Source: Prevotella sp. UBA6447 (lineage in GTDB: Bacteria; Bacteroidota; Bacteroidia; Bacteroidales; Bacteroidaceae). Taken from it: DNA of 16,213 nt. Positions 1-7,321 of this stretch are shown piece by piece. The notes under the pieces are model-generated. The model was given only the letters and a program-made list of their open reading frames with translations, had not been told where the DNA came from and made no database searches. Positions within the stretch are counted from its first letter, which is position 1; the number at the start of each line of letters is the position of its first letter. The stretch covers positions 1 through 16,213 of the forward strand of contig DJOD01000004.1 in the NCBI GenBank assembly GCA_002437115.1, written 5' to 3'. Made by a program: the position numbers and the translations under genes.

Positions 1-223
1 TGATGATGTCGCCCTTGCTGTTTTTGGCCTTGATGTCCACTCGGTTGAACTTGTCGTCCTCAGCCTGCTGGTTGCCCTCGCTCTCCAGGATCTCCACAAT
101 CTTAATCGGCTCGTTGAGAAAAACAGTCAAAAAACCTTCCAAGACTCCGAAGTTGGCCTTTTGTCTGAGCAATCGCTTGATGGCCCAGTCGAAACGTATG
201 TATTTGTCCCTAAGCTCTGTCAT
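1..223 (-). CDS. Rpn-family PD-(D/E)XK nuclease / putative transposase, N-terminal part, runs off left edge
   Basis: Reading leftward from the ATG at 223-221, the translation begins MTELRDKYIRFDWAIK and continues with NFGVLEGFLTVFLNEP, ILESEGNQ and DKFNRVDIKAKNSKGDII, where the window ends. This is the N-terminal signature of the Bacteroidetes Rpn (recombination-promoting nuclease / PD-(D/E)XK transposase-like) family, including the FDWAIK segment and the VDI aspartate. The later catalytic strand (usually an IEIQ-like motif) would lie outside the window. Family members are generally around 300 aa, so about a quarter is visible. A promoter with -7 TATCTTTG lies just upstream. A paralog with about 8 base differences over the same 223 bases sits in inverted orientation at the right edge. 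Family is recognised from sequence memory; biochemical role is only known for E. coli Rpn proteins. Confidence 0.8.
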   Translation of the reverse strand, partial: MTELRDKYIRFDWAIKRLLRQKANFGVLEGFLTVFLNEPIKIVEILESEGNQQAEDDKFNRVDIKAKNSKGDII

Positions 224-247
224 GTCGTTGCGCCATAATGTTTTATG

Positions 248-279
248 CAAAGATAAGTTATTCTTACGATTGTCGCAAG
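248..279 (-). promoter_or_regulatory. Promoter of left Rpn gene
   Basis: On the minus strand a -7 box TATCTTTG (255-248) matches Bacteroidetes TAnnTTTG exactly. It is preceded after 20 bases by CTTG (279-276), one base off the -33 TTTG. The expected start of transcription is about 18-20 bases before the ATG at 223. The same two boxes with the same 20-base spacing precede the right-hand Rpn copy, which supports function. Confidence 0.6.
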
Positions 280-304
280 CCTTTTGCGGATTTTGTTTGG
301 CTCC

Positions 305-356
305 CATAAATAGAAAGCAGGTTGGCCAGAGCTACTGCTCTTTGGCCAACCTGCTT
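305..356 (-). terminator. Terminator hairpin of susCD operon A
   Basis: The arms AAGCAGGTTGGCCA (315-328) and TGGCCAACCTGCTT (343-356) are perfectly complementary over 14 bp, with a further GAGC/GCTC pairing inside the loop. On the minus strand the hairpin begins 27 bases after the stop codon of the lipoprotein gene and is followed by a T-rich stretch (TTTCTATTTAT). It separates operon A from the Rpn gene promoter. Confidence 0.8.
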
Positions 357-383
357 GGTATATCCGTAGGTGTTTGTGAGTTT

Positions 384-1292
384 TTACTTCTTGACGAGCT
401 TCAGTTCTGAGAGCTGCATCCACCATCCCTTTCCTGGCTGATAGAACCACAGGGTCTTGTCTGCTGGGAATGTGATGGTCGACGGCATCGCGTCGTTCTC
501 GCCCAAAGACCAGGAAGCGGTCAGGTCGGTTGTGGTGAAGCTATTTCCGTCATCGGTAGCCCATACCCACTGGTATTTTGTGCCGTATGAAGCAATTTGC
601 TCACCACAGATGAAGCCGAGTGTTCCCTGCTTGGTCTCTTTGTTGAAGCTGTAGCGGAAGTGCCACTCGCAGTCGAGTGAAACGCCCACGTTCAGCAGGC
701 CTGCTCCAGTGGCGGTGAGGATATTGTCGTAGTCGGCGTTGTCCTCGTCGGTAACACCGGTGATAGTGACATCCTTGCTGAAGTCGGTAGTGCTCTCGCC
801 GTCGTATTGCTTGCCGGTGAGTTTCCACTTGCCGAAGAACTTCTCATAGAAGGCCGCGTCGTTGTCGCGGATGACGACCACTGCCGAGGCGTTCGTGCCG
901 ACCTTGGCACCGTTGGCGCTCACGATGGTGAGCTTGAACGAGCGGTTGTCGTTGATCTCGCTGTCGTCCACCATCTTCACCTCAACGTTCATTACGCCGC
1001 TTTTCAGTGTGTCGGCCTTGAGGTTGATGGTCTTCGTGGTGATCATATAGTTCACGTCCTCCTTGGCGGGGTTGGTTCCCACCTCCTCAGCCTTCACGGT
1101 GACGGTAACGTTGCCGTTGCGCAAGCCGGTTACGTTGATGGGAATGTTGACAAGGCCGGCGCTTTCCTTGGTCACGACAGAGTCGCTGGCGAAGCTCACT
1201 GTTGCCTCGTTGGTGTTGAAGTCGTCGTCGCTTGAGCAAGCGGCAAAGAGCGACACCACCGCCAGCAGCATGAATAATTTGATATATTTCAT
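384..1292 (-). CDS. Surface lipoprotein with Calx-beta-like domain, third gene of operon A
   Basis: A 302-aa predicted lipoprotein. The signal peptide MKYIKLFMLLAVVSLFAAC ends in a lipobox with Cys19, followed by SSDDD, an acidic stretch compatible with export to the cell surface in Bacteroidetes. Residues about 30-145 read as a Calx-beta-like beta-sandwich, closing with the typical VVVIRDND. Residues about 146-302 start with FFGKWKLTG and are rich in alternating hydrophobic and aromatic residues, possibly a lipocalin-like beta-barrel; I cannot name that domain with certainty. The gene follows susD by 39 bases on the same strand and precedes a strong terminator, so it is the last gene of the operon, in the SusE/SusF-like position where accessory ligand-binding lipoproteins are common. 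The ligand is not deducible. Operon B has a lipoprotein of the same type in the same place. Confidence 0.85.
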   Translation of the reverse strand: MKYIKLFMLLAVVSLFAACSSDDDFNTNEATVSFASDSVVTKESAGLVNIPINVTGLRNGNVTVTVKAEEVGTNPAKEDVNYMITTKTINLKADTLKSGVMNVEVKMVDDSEINDNRSFKLTIVSANGAKVGTNASAVVVIRDNDAAFYEKFFGKWKLTGKQYDGESTTDFSKDVTITGVTDEDNADYDNILTATGAGLLNVGVSLDCEWHFRYSFNKETKQGTLGFICGEQIASYGTKYQWVWATDDGNSFTTTDLTASWSLGENDAMPSTITFPADKTLWFYQPGKGWWMQLSELKLVKK

Positions 1293-1331
1293 GTCTTGTT
1301 CTTTTTTCTGTTTGTTGTTAACTCTTCTCGA

Positions 1332-2858
1332 TTAATAACCAGGGTTCTGGACTATCTTCTTGTTCACGTCAGTCTCGTGCTTCGGGATAGGCCATGTCAG
1401 CTTGTTGGAGTTGGCGGCAACCACCATATCTGTCGTTGTGGATCCGGGCAGCAGGCATAGGTCGCGGTTCTGAGGTGTGCCACGCTTGACACCCTCGTGC
1501 CAACGCTTGAGGTCGAAAAGCCGAGTGCCTTCGCCGACCATCTCACGCTCGCGCTCGTTCTTCACCTCGGCCAACAAGGCTTCTTTGCTGGGGAACGCGG
1601 TTTCCTTATAGCCTTTGATACGCTTGGACTTTAGATCGTTGAGATACTTGGCGCCTTTGGTCAGTTCACCAGCCTGTGTGTAGGCTTCTGCAGCGATGAG
1701 GTACATCTCCGCGATGCGGAAGACCTTAGGTTCAATGCAGAATCGCGCATACTCATAACCCTGCAGCTTGTTGTAGAGGGCTCCGTGGTCGGCATATTTG
1801 TTGAAGGCATACACTGTTCCCGTAGCTCCCGTATTGGTCGTGATGTCAACCTTGTTAAAGTAGACGGCTAAACGCAAGTCGGTCGTTGAGCCAGTTGGTG
1901 CGTACAGGTCTAACAACGTCTGCGTGGGAATGTAGTCGGGTACGCTACCGTCCTGATAGGGCTGGTAGATGGTGCCTGTGGCAGAAGGAAGCTCGTCCTT
2001 TGTGGGCACGGCCAACTGTAGGATTGTCTCGTTTCCGCCATCGTTGTGCCAGAGGTCTTCCAGCTCATCGGCATCCTCAGCTAAAGTATACCTGCCACCT
2101 TCGATAAGCTCTGTGGCATAGCGTGCAGCGTTGGTGTAGTCGTGCTGAGCCAAGGCCACACGGGCACGAAGGGCAGTGATGGCATCCTGTGAGTAGTACC
2201 CGTAGCTGGCCTCACCCTTCGCAGTGATGTACTTCGCCGCAGAGTCGAGATCCTCGGTAATCTGTTTGAACGTCTGCTCCAACGTGTAACGGGCAGGGTA
2301 TGTGCTGGCGTTAGAAGAGGGAGCGTAGTTGAGGCGGTATGACACGCCGCTGTTGGCTGCAGAGGCCGTCTCGGGCTCGTAGTCGGCGCAGAAATACTGT
2401 GAGAGTCCAAAGATAGCATAGGCACGCGTGTAGTAAGCGTCGCCAGTAGCTGTTTTGACGGTGGCTATGTTGTCGGCTGTGTACGAGCTTTTTGGCTCAA
2501 ACTTCTTCCATCCATCGAGGATGTAGTCGGCACGGGCAATAAGTGCCTGGTAATTGCCATATACCGTTGAGAAGTAGCTGCTTCCATTGGTGAAAGTCCA
2601 ACGGTACATGTCGCTTAACGTATTGCTGAAACCTACGACAGCATCGAAACCGTCGCACTGGATTTCCTGTGCGTTGTAGAAGTTGTCGCCGCCTATGCAG
2701 CCGCGAAGGCCCGAGTAGAGCCCCACGCGAGCGTTGGCAAAGTCGGTTGGCGTGGAGATGCCCTCGGTGTCGGGAAGTTTGTCGTAAGGCTCTTTGTCCA
2801 TGTCGCACGACGCCAACAGACCAGCTGCCAAAGCCAACATCAAATATGTTTTCTTCAT
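1332..2858 (-). CDS. susD: SusD/RagB-family outer-membrane lipoprotein (operon A)
   Basis: A 508-aa SusD homolog of normal length. The signal peptide ends in the lipobox LLASC with Cys18, so the mature protein is a lipoprotein; SusD proteins sit on the outer surface as a lid over their SusC partner. C-terminal family hallmarks are present: YLIAAEAYTQAG in the TPR-like helical region, EREREM (435-440) running into VGEGTRLFDLKRW, WPIP (489-492) and the terminal QNPGY (504-508). The N-terminal half has the usual NARVGLYSG helix. It starts 28 bases after the susC stop, so the two are cotranscribed and would form one SusCD complex. Substrate is not predictable from sequence; family members capture glycans, but the RagB branch handles peptides. 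Confidence 0.95.
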   Translation of the reverse strand: MKKTYLMLALAAGLLASCDMDKEPYDKLPDTEGISTPTDFANARVGLYSGLRGCIGGDNFYNAQEIQCDGFDAVVGFSNTLSDMYRWTFTNGSSYFSTVYGNYQALIARADYILDGWKKFEPKSSYTADNIATVKTATGDAYYTRAYAIFGLSQYFCADYEPETASAANSGVSYRLNYAPSSNASTYPARYTLEQTFKQITEDLDSAAKYITAKGEASYGYYSQDAITALRARVALAQHDYTNAARYATELIEGGRYTLAEDADELEDLWHNDGGNETILQLAVPTKDELPSATGTIYQPYQDGSVPDYIPTQTLLDLYAPTGSTTDLRLAVYFNKVDITTNTGATGTVYAFNKYADHGALYNKLQGYEYARFCIEPKVFRIAEMYLIAAEAYTQAGELTKGAKYLNDLKSKRIKGYKETAFPSKEALLAEVKNEREREMVGEGTRLFDLKRWHEGVKRGTPQNRDLCLLPGSTTTDMVVAANSNKLTWPIPKHETDVNKKIVQNPGY

Positions 2859-2886
2859 GATGGTTTGCGTTTAATAAAATTGTTAG

Positions 2887-5874
2887 TTAGAATGTGAGTT
2901 CTGCACCAAATGAGATCTGGAGCGTGTTGGGATAGTCGCCAAGTACATAAACTCCGTCCATTTCAGGGTCGTAGCCTTTGTAACCGGTGAAGGTCAGCAG
3001 GTTGCGCCCTGTGAAGAATACCTTGGCACCCTTGATGAAGTTGGTGGTATCGAGCCATTTCTTCGGGAGAGAGTAGGAAAGTTGCAGGAACTTCAGACGA
3101 ACGAACGAGGCATTCTCTAGCAAGCGTGTGTCGCCAGAGTAATAGGTAGCATCAGCTGCGGCGATGTCGGTCACGTCGCCTGGCTTCTGCCACATGTTAA
3201 ACATCGATGTGCTTTGATTCATCCTTGTGGCGAAGGTCGGGTTTTCAGTGAACCAGCGCTCGTTGTTGTACATGTAACGACCGAACATGCCTGTGAACTG
3301 CAAGTCGAGCTCAAAGCCCTTCCAGGTTAGCGTGGAGAGCAGGCCGCCAGACCAGGGAGCGATGTAGCTCTTGCGGGTCATCACGTTGTAGTCGTCGGTG
3401 GGAGCTACTTTCGTCTCGTTGCCGTTGCCATCGAGCCAGACGTTCTGTCCGTCGCGGGGGTCAACGTGGCTCCAGATGGGACCGTAGTAGTCGCCGTAGG
3501 CATGACCCACTTCAAGGCGCAGACCGCTGCTGGTGGTGTAGGAGTCGGCATCGTTGAGCAGCTTGGTGATGCGGTTCTTGTTGTAGTTGCCGTTCACCTT
3601 CACGTTCCAGAACCAGTCCTTGTTCTTGATGATGTCCACACCAACAGTGAAGTCGAAGCCGCGGTTGTACATCTCGGCGATGTTACCCCAACCCGAAGAG
3701 AAGCCGGTGGTGTAAGAGTAAGGCACCTCCATGAGCATGTTTGAGGTGGTCTTGTCGTAGTATTCGAAGTCGAAGGTCACGCGGTCGACCAGCTTGCCAG
3801 TGAGGGCGAGGTTGAAGGTCTTCACGGTTTCCCAGGTGAGGTCAGGGTTGGAAGCGTTGGCGATGGCCGTGCCACTCTGCCCGTTGTAGAGGGGACCTGA
3901 GCCCACGAGGCCGAGGGCCATGTAAGGGCTGATGCCCGAGTTACCAGTTGAACCGTAGCTTACCTTGAACTGCAGGTCGTTGAGCCAGCTGCGTGTGCCC
4001 TTCATGAAGTCTTCCTTGGTGACGTTCCACATGGCGGCTGCTGCACCGAAGGTGGCCCAACGGTTGTTCTCGCCAAAGAGCGAGCTGCCGTCGCGACGGA
4101 GCGAGAGGTCCACGAAATACTTGTCAGCGTAACTGTAGTTGAGCATGCCGAACCATGAGTTGCGTACCTCCTCAGAGATGGAGTGGGAGGGTAGCACTGC
4201 TGTCGCACCGGCCGACATGAGGAACAGACGGTTATCGGTCAAACCGTCAGCCTGGGCATTGAATGACTGTGTCTTGCTGGTCATCGATTCTTGTCCGAGC
4301 AGGACGGTGAAGCTATGGTCGCGCGCAACGTTAAACTTATACTCGGCGGTGTTGGTCACCGTCCAGCGGTAGAAGCGGCTAAACGACTCGGCTGCGCTTC
4401 CCGTGGGATTCACATCGGGATCTTCGGTGATGGTCCACTTGTAGGAGCCGCGCCGGTCGTTGGCATCGAGGCCGAGGGCCGAGCGCAGGTTGAGACCCTT
4501 GATGGGGTTGATGTTGACAAACATGTTCTCGTTGAGGCGCACGCGATTAAATGTGCGTGGCTGCCAAGAAGAAATGTAGTAGGGATTGTACGTGCCCGTT
4601 TGGCTGAAATAGTTGAGCTCGTCACCGTATCCCTCAAAGGTGCTGTTGGCATAGTCGCTGGGGTCGAGGCCGATGACCTCACGGGTGGGCTGAGTGGGAA
4701 CATAGGTTCGAGCGGCAAAGGTCTTGTTGTAAGAGCTGTTGCCAGTGCTTCCCCACAATGTCTCGCGATACTTGGTGAAGGCGAGGTTGGTGTTGGAGCC
4801 AATCTTCAACCAGGGGTTGATGTTCGACTCGATGTTGGCGCGAAGGGTCTCGCGGCGCATGTTGGAGTCGTCAATGATACCTTCCGTCTTGTAGTGGCCA
4901 AACGAAAGGAGGTAAGACACGTTCTGGCTACCGCCACGCACGCTGGCATCAATCTGTGCGGTGGGCTTGCTGTCACCGAAGAAATACTTGTTCCAGTCGG
5001 TGCCGATGTTGTACTTCTTGTAGTAGGCACGCTCAGCCTGGAAGTTGGCGTTGTTGGCCAGTGAAGGGTCGAGGATCTGTTGGAACTCGAGCCACTGGTT
5101 GGCATCCATCATGTCGGCCTTGTCGCCTGTCTTGCTGGAGAGGCCATACTGAGCCGACACGCTCACCGTGGGTGCCTCGCCGAACTTACCCTTCTTGGAG
5201 GTGATGATGATGACACCGTTGGCGGCGCGCGAACCGTAGATGGCGGTGGATGACGCGTCCTTGAGGGTCGTTATAGTCTCGATATCGTTGGGGTTGAGCG
5301 AGAGGAATGTCTGTGACGAAATCTCGCTGCCATCGAGGATGAACAGGGGCTCCGTAGAAGCGTTGATGGAGGTGACACCACGGATGCGCATGCTGGCTGT
5401 GGCCGAAGGCTCACCCGATGAGGTGAACACCTGCAGGCCGGCGACCTGGCCTTGCAAGGCATCGGCCACGTTGGCCACGGGGCGGTTCTCGAGTGTCTTG
5501 CCCGAGATGGTCTCCACCGATCCGGCGATGGTGCCGAGCTTACGGGCGGTACCGTAACCCGTCACGACGAACTCGCTCAGCGACTCGCTGGCGGGCTCGA
5601 GCGTGATTTTCATGTTGTGTCCGGCCTTCACGGTCTGTGGGGTCATGCCGATGTAGGAAATCTGCAACTTGGCGCCAGCGGGAACCTTCAGTGAGAAGTT
5701 GCCGTCAGCGTCGGTGGCAGTTCCCGTGTGAGTCCCCAATACCTTGACAGACGCGCCCACCACGGGCGAGCCGTCTTCGGAAGAGGTGACTGTGCCGGAA
5801 ACCTGACTTTGCGCCAAGGCCATTCCTATGCTCAGGAATAGGCAGGCGATAAACGTCATGAGTCTTTTTTCCAT
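2887..5874 (-). CDS. susC: SusC/RagA-family TonB-dependent outer-membrane transporter (operon A)
   Basis: A 995-aa TonB-dependent transporter. A signal peptide (1-21, ending ALAQ) is followed by a carboxypeptidase-regulatory-like domain (about 25-93, QVSGTVTSSEDGSPVVGASV), then the plug with the SusC signature (GVTSINASTEPLFILDG, 167-182; LKDASSTAIYGSRAANG, 204-220). The rest is a beta-barrel ending ISFGAELTF with a terminal Phe, as expected for an outer-membrane protein. There is no N-terminal STN domain, so ECF-sigma/anti-sigma signalling is not expected. The ATG at 5874 lies inside the 136-bp inverted repeat, so its leader is identical to that of the susC of operon B. In the orientation given, the only consensus promoter of the invertible segment reads into this gene, so operon A is the predicted active one. 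Substrate unknown. Confidence 0.95.
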   Translation of the reverse strand: MEKRLMTFIACLFLSIGMALAQSQVSGTVTSSEDGSPVVGASVKVLGTHTGTATDADGNFSLKVPAGAKLQISYIGMTPQTVKAGHNMKITLEPASESLSEFVVTGYGTARKLGTIAGSVETISGKTLENRPVANVADALQGQVAGLQVFTSSGEPSATASMRIRGVTSINASTEPLFILDGSEISSQTFLSLNPNDIETITTLKDASSTAIYGSRAANGVIIITSKKGKFGEAPTVSVSAQYGLSSKTGDKADMMDANQWLEFQQILDPSLANNANFQAERAYYKKYNIGTDWNKYFFGDSKPTAQIDASVRGGSQNVSYLLSFGHYKTEGIIDDSNMRRETLRANIESNINPWLKIGSNTNLAFTKYRETLWGSTGNSSYNKTFAARTYVPTQPTREVIGLDPSDYANSTFEGYGDELNYFSQTGTYNPYYISSWQPRTFNRVRLNENMFVNINPIKGLNLRSALGLDANDRRGSYKWTITEDPDVNPTGSAAESFSRFYRWTVTNTAEYKFNVARDHSFTVLLGQESMTSKTQSFNAQADGLTDNRLFLMSAGATAVLPSHSISEEVRNSWFGMLNYSYADKYFVDLSLRRDGSSLFGENNRWATFGAAAAMWNVTKEDFMKGTRSWLNDLQFKVSYGSTGNSGISPYMALGLVGSGPLYNGQSGTAIANASNPDLTWETVKTFNLALTGKLVDRVTFDFEYYDKTTSNMLMEVPYSYTTGFSSGWGNIAEMYNRGFDFTVGVDIIKNKDWFWNVKVNGNYNKNRITKLLNDADSYTTSSGLRLEVGHAYGDYYGPIWSHVDPRDGQNVWLDGNGNETKVAPTDDYNVMTRKSYIAPWSGGLLSTLTWKGFELDLQFTGMFGRYMYNNERWFTENPTFATRMNQSTSMFNMWQKPGDVTDIAAADATYYSGDTRLLENASFVRLKFLQLSYSLPKKWLDTTNFIKGAKVFFTGRNLLTFTGYKGYDPEMDGVYVLGDYPNTLQISFGAELTF

Positions 5875-6006
5875 AAAATCTCTCTTTTTAGTAAATGAAA
5901 ATATAATGTTTGTAGTGTTCTCCCTATAAAATCTCTTGTCTGCTTCCCTTTTTGCGGGATAGTTGTTACCTTTAGCCTTTCCACCTCGCGCCGCGAGGTG
6001 GATAAA
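5871..6006 (-). repeat. Left inverted repeat of the DNA switch (136 bp)
   Basis: Its reverse complement is identical, base for base, to 7322-7457 (checked by hand in ten-base blocks). The outer end is the ATGG at the start of susC of operon A and the inner end is TTTATCC. It contains the 21-bp palindrome (5981-6001) and about 130 bases of 5' leader. One base past the outer end the copies mismatch, then match for nine more bases (AAAAAGACT), then diverge. Confidence 0.97.
5981..6001. other. Candidate recombinase crossover site, left (21-bp palindrome)
   Basis: The arms CCACCTCGCG and CGCGAGGTGG are perfect complements around a single central C at 5991. It is the most GC-rich stretch of an otherwise AT-rich leader and lies near the inner edge of the repeat, as expected for a tyrosine-recombinase site with paired binding arms. 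In the transcript it would also form a stem-loop about 90-110 bases from the predicted start. The core position is inferred. Confidence 0.65.
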
Positions 6007-6097
6007 TACGTCATTTATATTTGTTTTTTATGCATCAGAAGCATTGTCGAAAAGCACTAAGTCTTAGCATGTTTTTAACAATCTTTTCATTTGGGTG

Positions 6098-6129
6098 CAA
6101 AAGTAAGCATTATTTGGTTTTTATCCAAA
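6098..6129 (-). promoter_or_regulatory. Promoter driving the active susCD operon (operon A as drawn)
   Basis: On the minus strand TTTG (6129-6126) is followed after exactly 20 bases by TACTTTTG (6105-6098), a full match to the Bacteroidetes -33 / -7 consensus with consensus spacing of 19-21. The predicted transcription start is near 6091, giving a leader of about 217 bases that crosses the palindrome and ends at the susC ATG at 5874. The promoter lies inside the invertible segment just beyond the inner end of the left repeat, so inversion would carry it to operon B. Confidence 0.85.
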
Positions 6130-6301
6130 TATTTTTTCACTAAAAGCTCTATTTGACCAACATTTTATAACAATCATGCCCGATTTGTGGTATTTTGGTA
6201 ACGATTGGCAAGATAACAGTGGTTGTTTTGGAATGAAATGGTGACAATGGAAAGTTAAAGTGAAATGGCGGCGTTGGCTTACGCGACCTTTTACCGAGCA
6301 A

Positions 6302-7300
6302 TTATCGGCTTGGTTCGGTTGTTTCATCATCTGCATGGATGCCTATCTTGCGCATGAGAGCCTCGTTGGCCAGGGCCAAGTCTTGGTCGAAAAGGCTCTT
6401 GATGTAAATCATCGTGGTTGTCGACTTGGTGTGCCCCAGTGCCTTTCCGATGAGCCCGATGTCGATGTGGTGCTGGTAGGCGATGCTTGCCCATGAGTGG
6501 CGCGCCACGTAAGACGACAGGTGCCCCTCCGCTCCCACCATGACCGAAAGCCGTCGCAGCAGATAGTTGTATCGCCGCAGCGCGTGGCGATACTGATGGT
6601 GAAGGTCTTCGGGTGTTTGGCGCGAGAGGATGGGGAACACAAAATCGGTCGTCGCAACCTCATGTCGTCGCATGAGACGCGCCATCTCCAGTGTAACGGG
6701 CACGAGAATTTGTTGTCCGGTCTTACGGCGCGCGTAGGAAATGATATTGTCCTTGACCTGCGATTTCCTCAGGTAAGCCATGTCGACGAAGGGCATGCCC
6801 ATGGCCTGGAAGCCGAAGATGAACAGGTCGCGGGCAAGCCGTAGCGGGGAACCATCGGGCAATGCCAAGCCATGAAGACGCGCCATGACTTCCGCCGTGA
6901 CGCTTCGCTTGGCTGTGCGGTCGTTCCCCGTGAACACCTTGGCAAAAGGGTCAGGCTCGCGTCTTCCTGTCGCGCGGTTGTAGAGCGCCCTCAGACAGCG
7001 CATGTAAGCCGATGCCGTGTTGTTGCACACGCCACCGTCGCGCAGCCATTGCTGGTAACGCCCCATCTCGTCGGCTGTCATGTCGGTAAACCGCCACGCG
7101 TCGTTGCCCCTATAACGGCTCCAGGAGCGAAGAGCCGTCAGGTAATTGGTGGCTGTCTTGAACCGACCCTCCGCCTTCATTCTTTCCACTTCGCTGAACA
7201 CTTCCGCCCAGCCATCAGTCTCGTTCTTGCCTTTCGTGGCAACTTTGCCAATCCCGCTTGGGCACTTGCCAAGTCCAAACTCAATCTTGAAATACACCAT
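6302..7300 (-). CDS. Tyrosine recombinase (site-specific DNA invertase) inside the switch
   Basis: A 332-aa integrase-type recombinase. The N-terminal part (about 30-115) is a SAM-like core-binding domain (TATNYLTALRSWSRY; NNTASAYMRCLRALYNRA). The catalytic domain (about 130-315) shows Lys193 in RRKTGQQ, Arg267 in YVARHSW (Tyr264 at the usual His position, common in Bacteroidetes enzymes), His290 in LGH and the nucleophile Tyr299 in TTTMIYI. The usual first catalytic Arg, expected in the segment FQAMGMPFVDMAYL, is Met167. The ATG at 7300 is chosen because only 21 bases separate it from the right inverted repeat. The gene is codirectional with the segment's promoter and with whichever susC operon that promoter faces. 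Its location between the repeats makes it the likely recombinase for them. No clear promoter of its own is visible. Confidence 0.93.
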   Translation of the reverse strand: MVYFKIEFGLGKCPSGIGKVATKGKNETDGWAEVFSEVERMKAEGRFKTATNYLTALRSWSRYRGNDAWRFTDMTADEMGRYQQWLRDGGVCNNTASAYMRCLRALYNRATGRREPDPFAKVFTGNDRTAKRSVTAEVMARLHGLALPDGSPLRLARDLFIFGFQAMGMPFVDMAYLRKSQVKDNIISYARRKTGQQILVPVTLEMARLMRRHEVATTDFVFPILSRQTPEDLHHQYRHALRRYNYLLRRLSVMVGAEGHLSSYVARHSWASIAYQHHIDIGLIGKALGHTKSTTTMIYIKSLFDQDLALANEALMRKIGIHADDETTEPSR

Positions 7301-7321
7301 ATTATATTAGCACATTAATTG

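Larger units (their letters stand above)
1..279. repeat. Left arm of the window-edge inverted repeat (Rpn 5' region)
   Basis: Positions 1-279 align without gaps to the reverse complement of 15935-16213 (paired coordinates sum to 16214). Within the coding part (1-223) I count about 8 mismatches; the upstream 56 bases are less similar, about 80 percent. Similarity stops at the -33 element. The arms are diverged paralogs and not fresh duplicates. Confidence 0.85.

Noticed and set aside
4291..5064. 257-codon open frame antisense to susC of operon A
   Set aside because: It is a shadow of the opposite strand: low-complexity Val/Gly/Ala-rich translation with no recognisable domain, inside a well-supported gene.
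5981..6001. Palindrome as an intrinsic terminator
   Set aside because: No T-run follows it on the minus strand (the downstream bases are AAAGGCTAAAGG), and an almost zero-length loop is unlike a terminator; a recombination site is more likely.
6016..6023. TATATTTG on the plus strand as a promoter reading into the segment
   Set aside because: No TTTG lies 19-21 bases upstream, where the GC-rich palindrome sits, and it would only read antisense to the recombinase.
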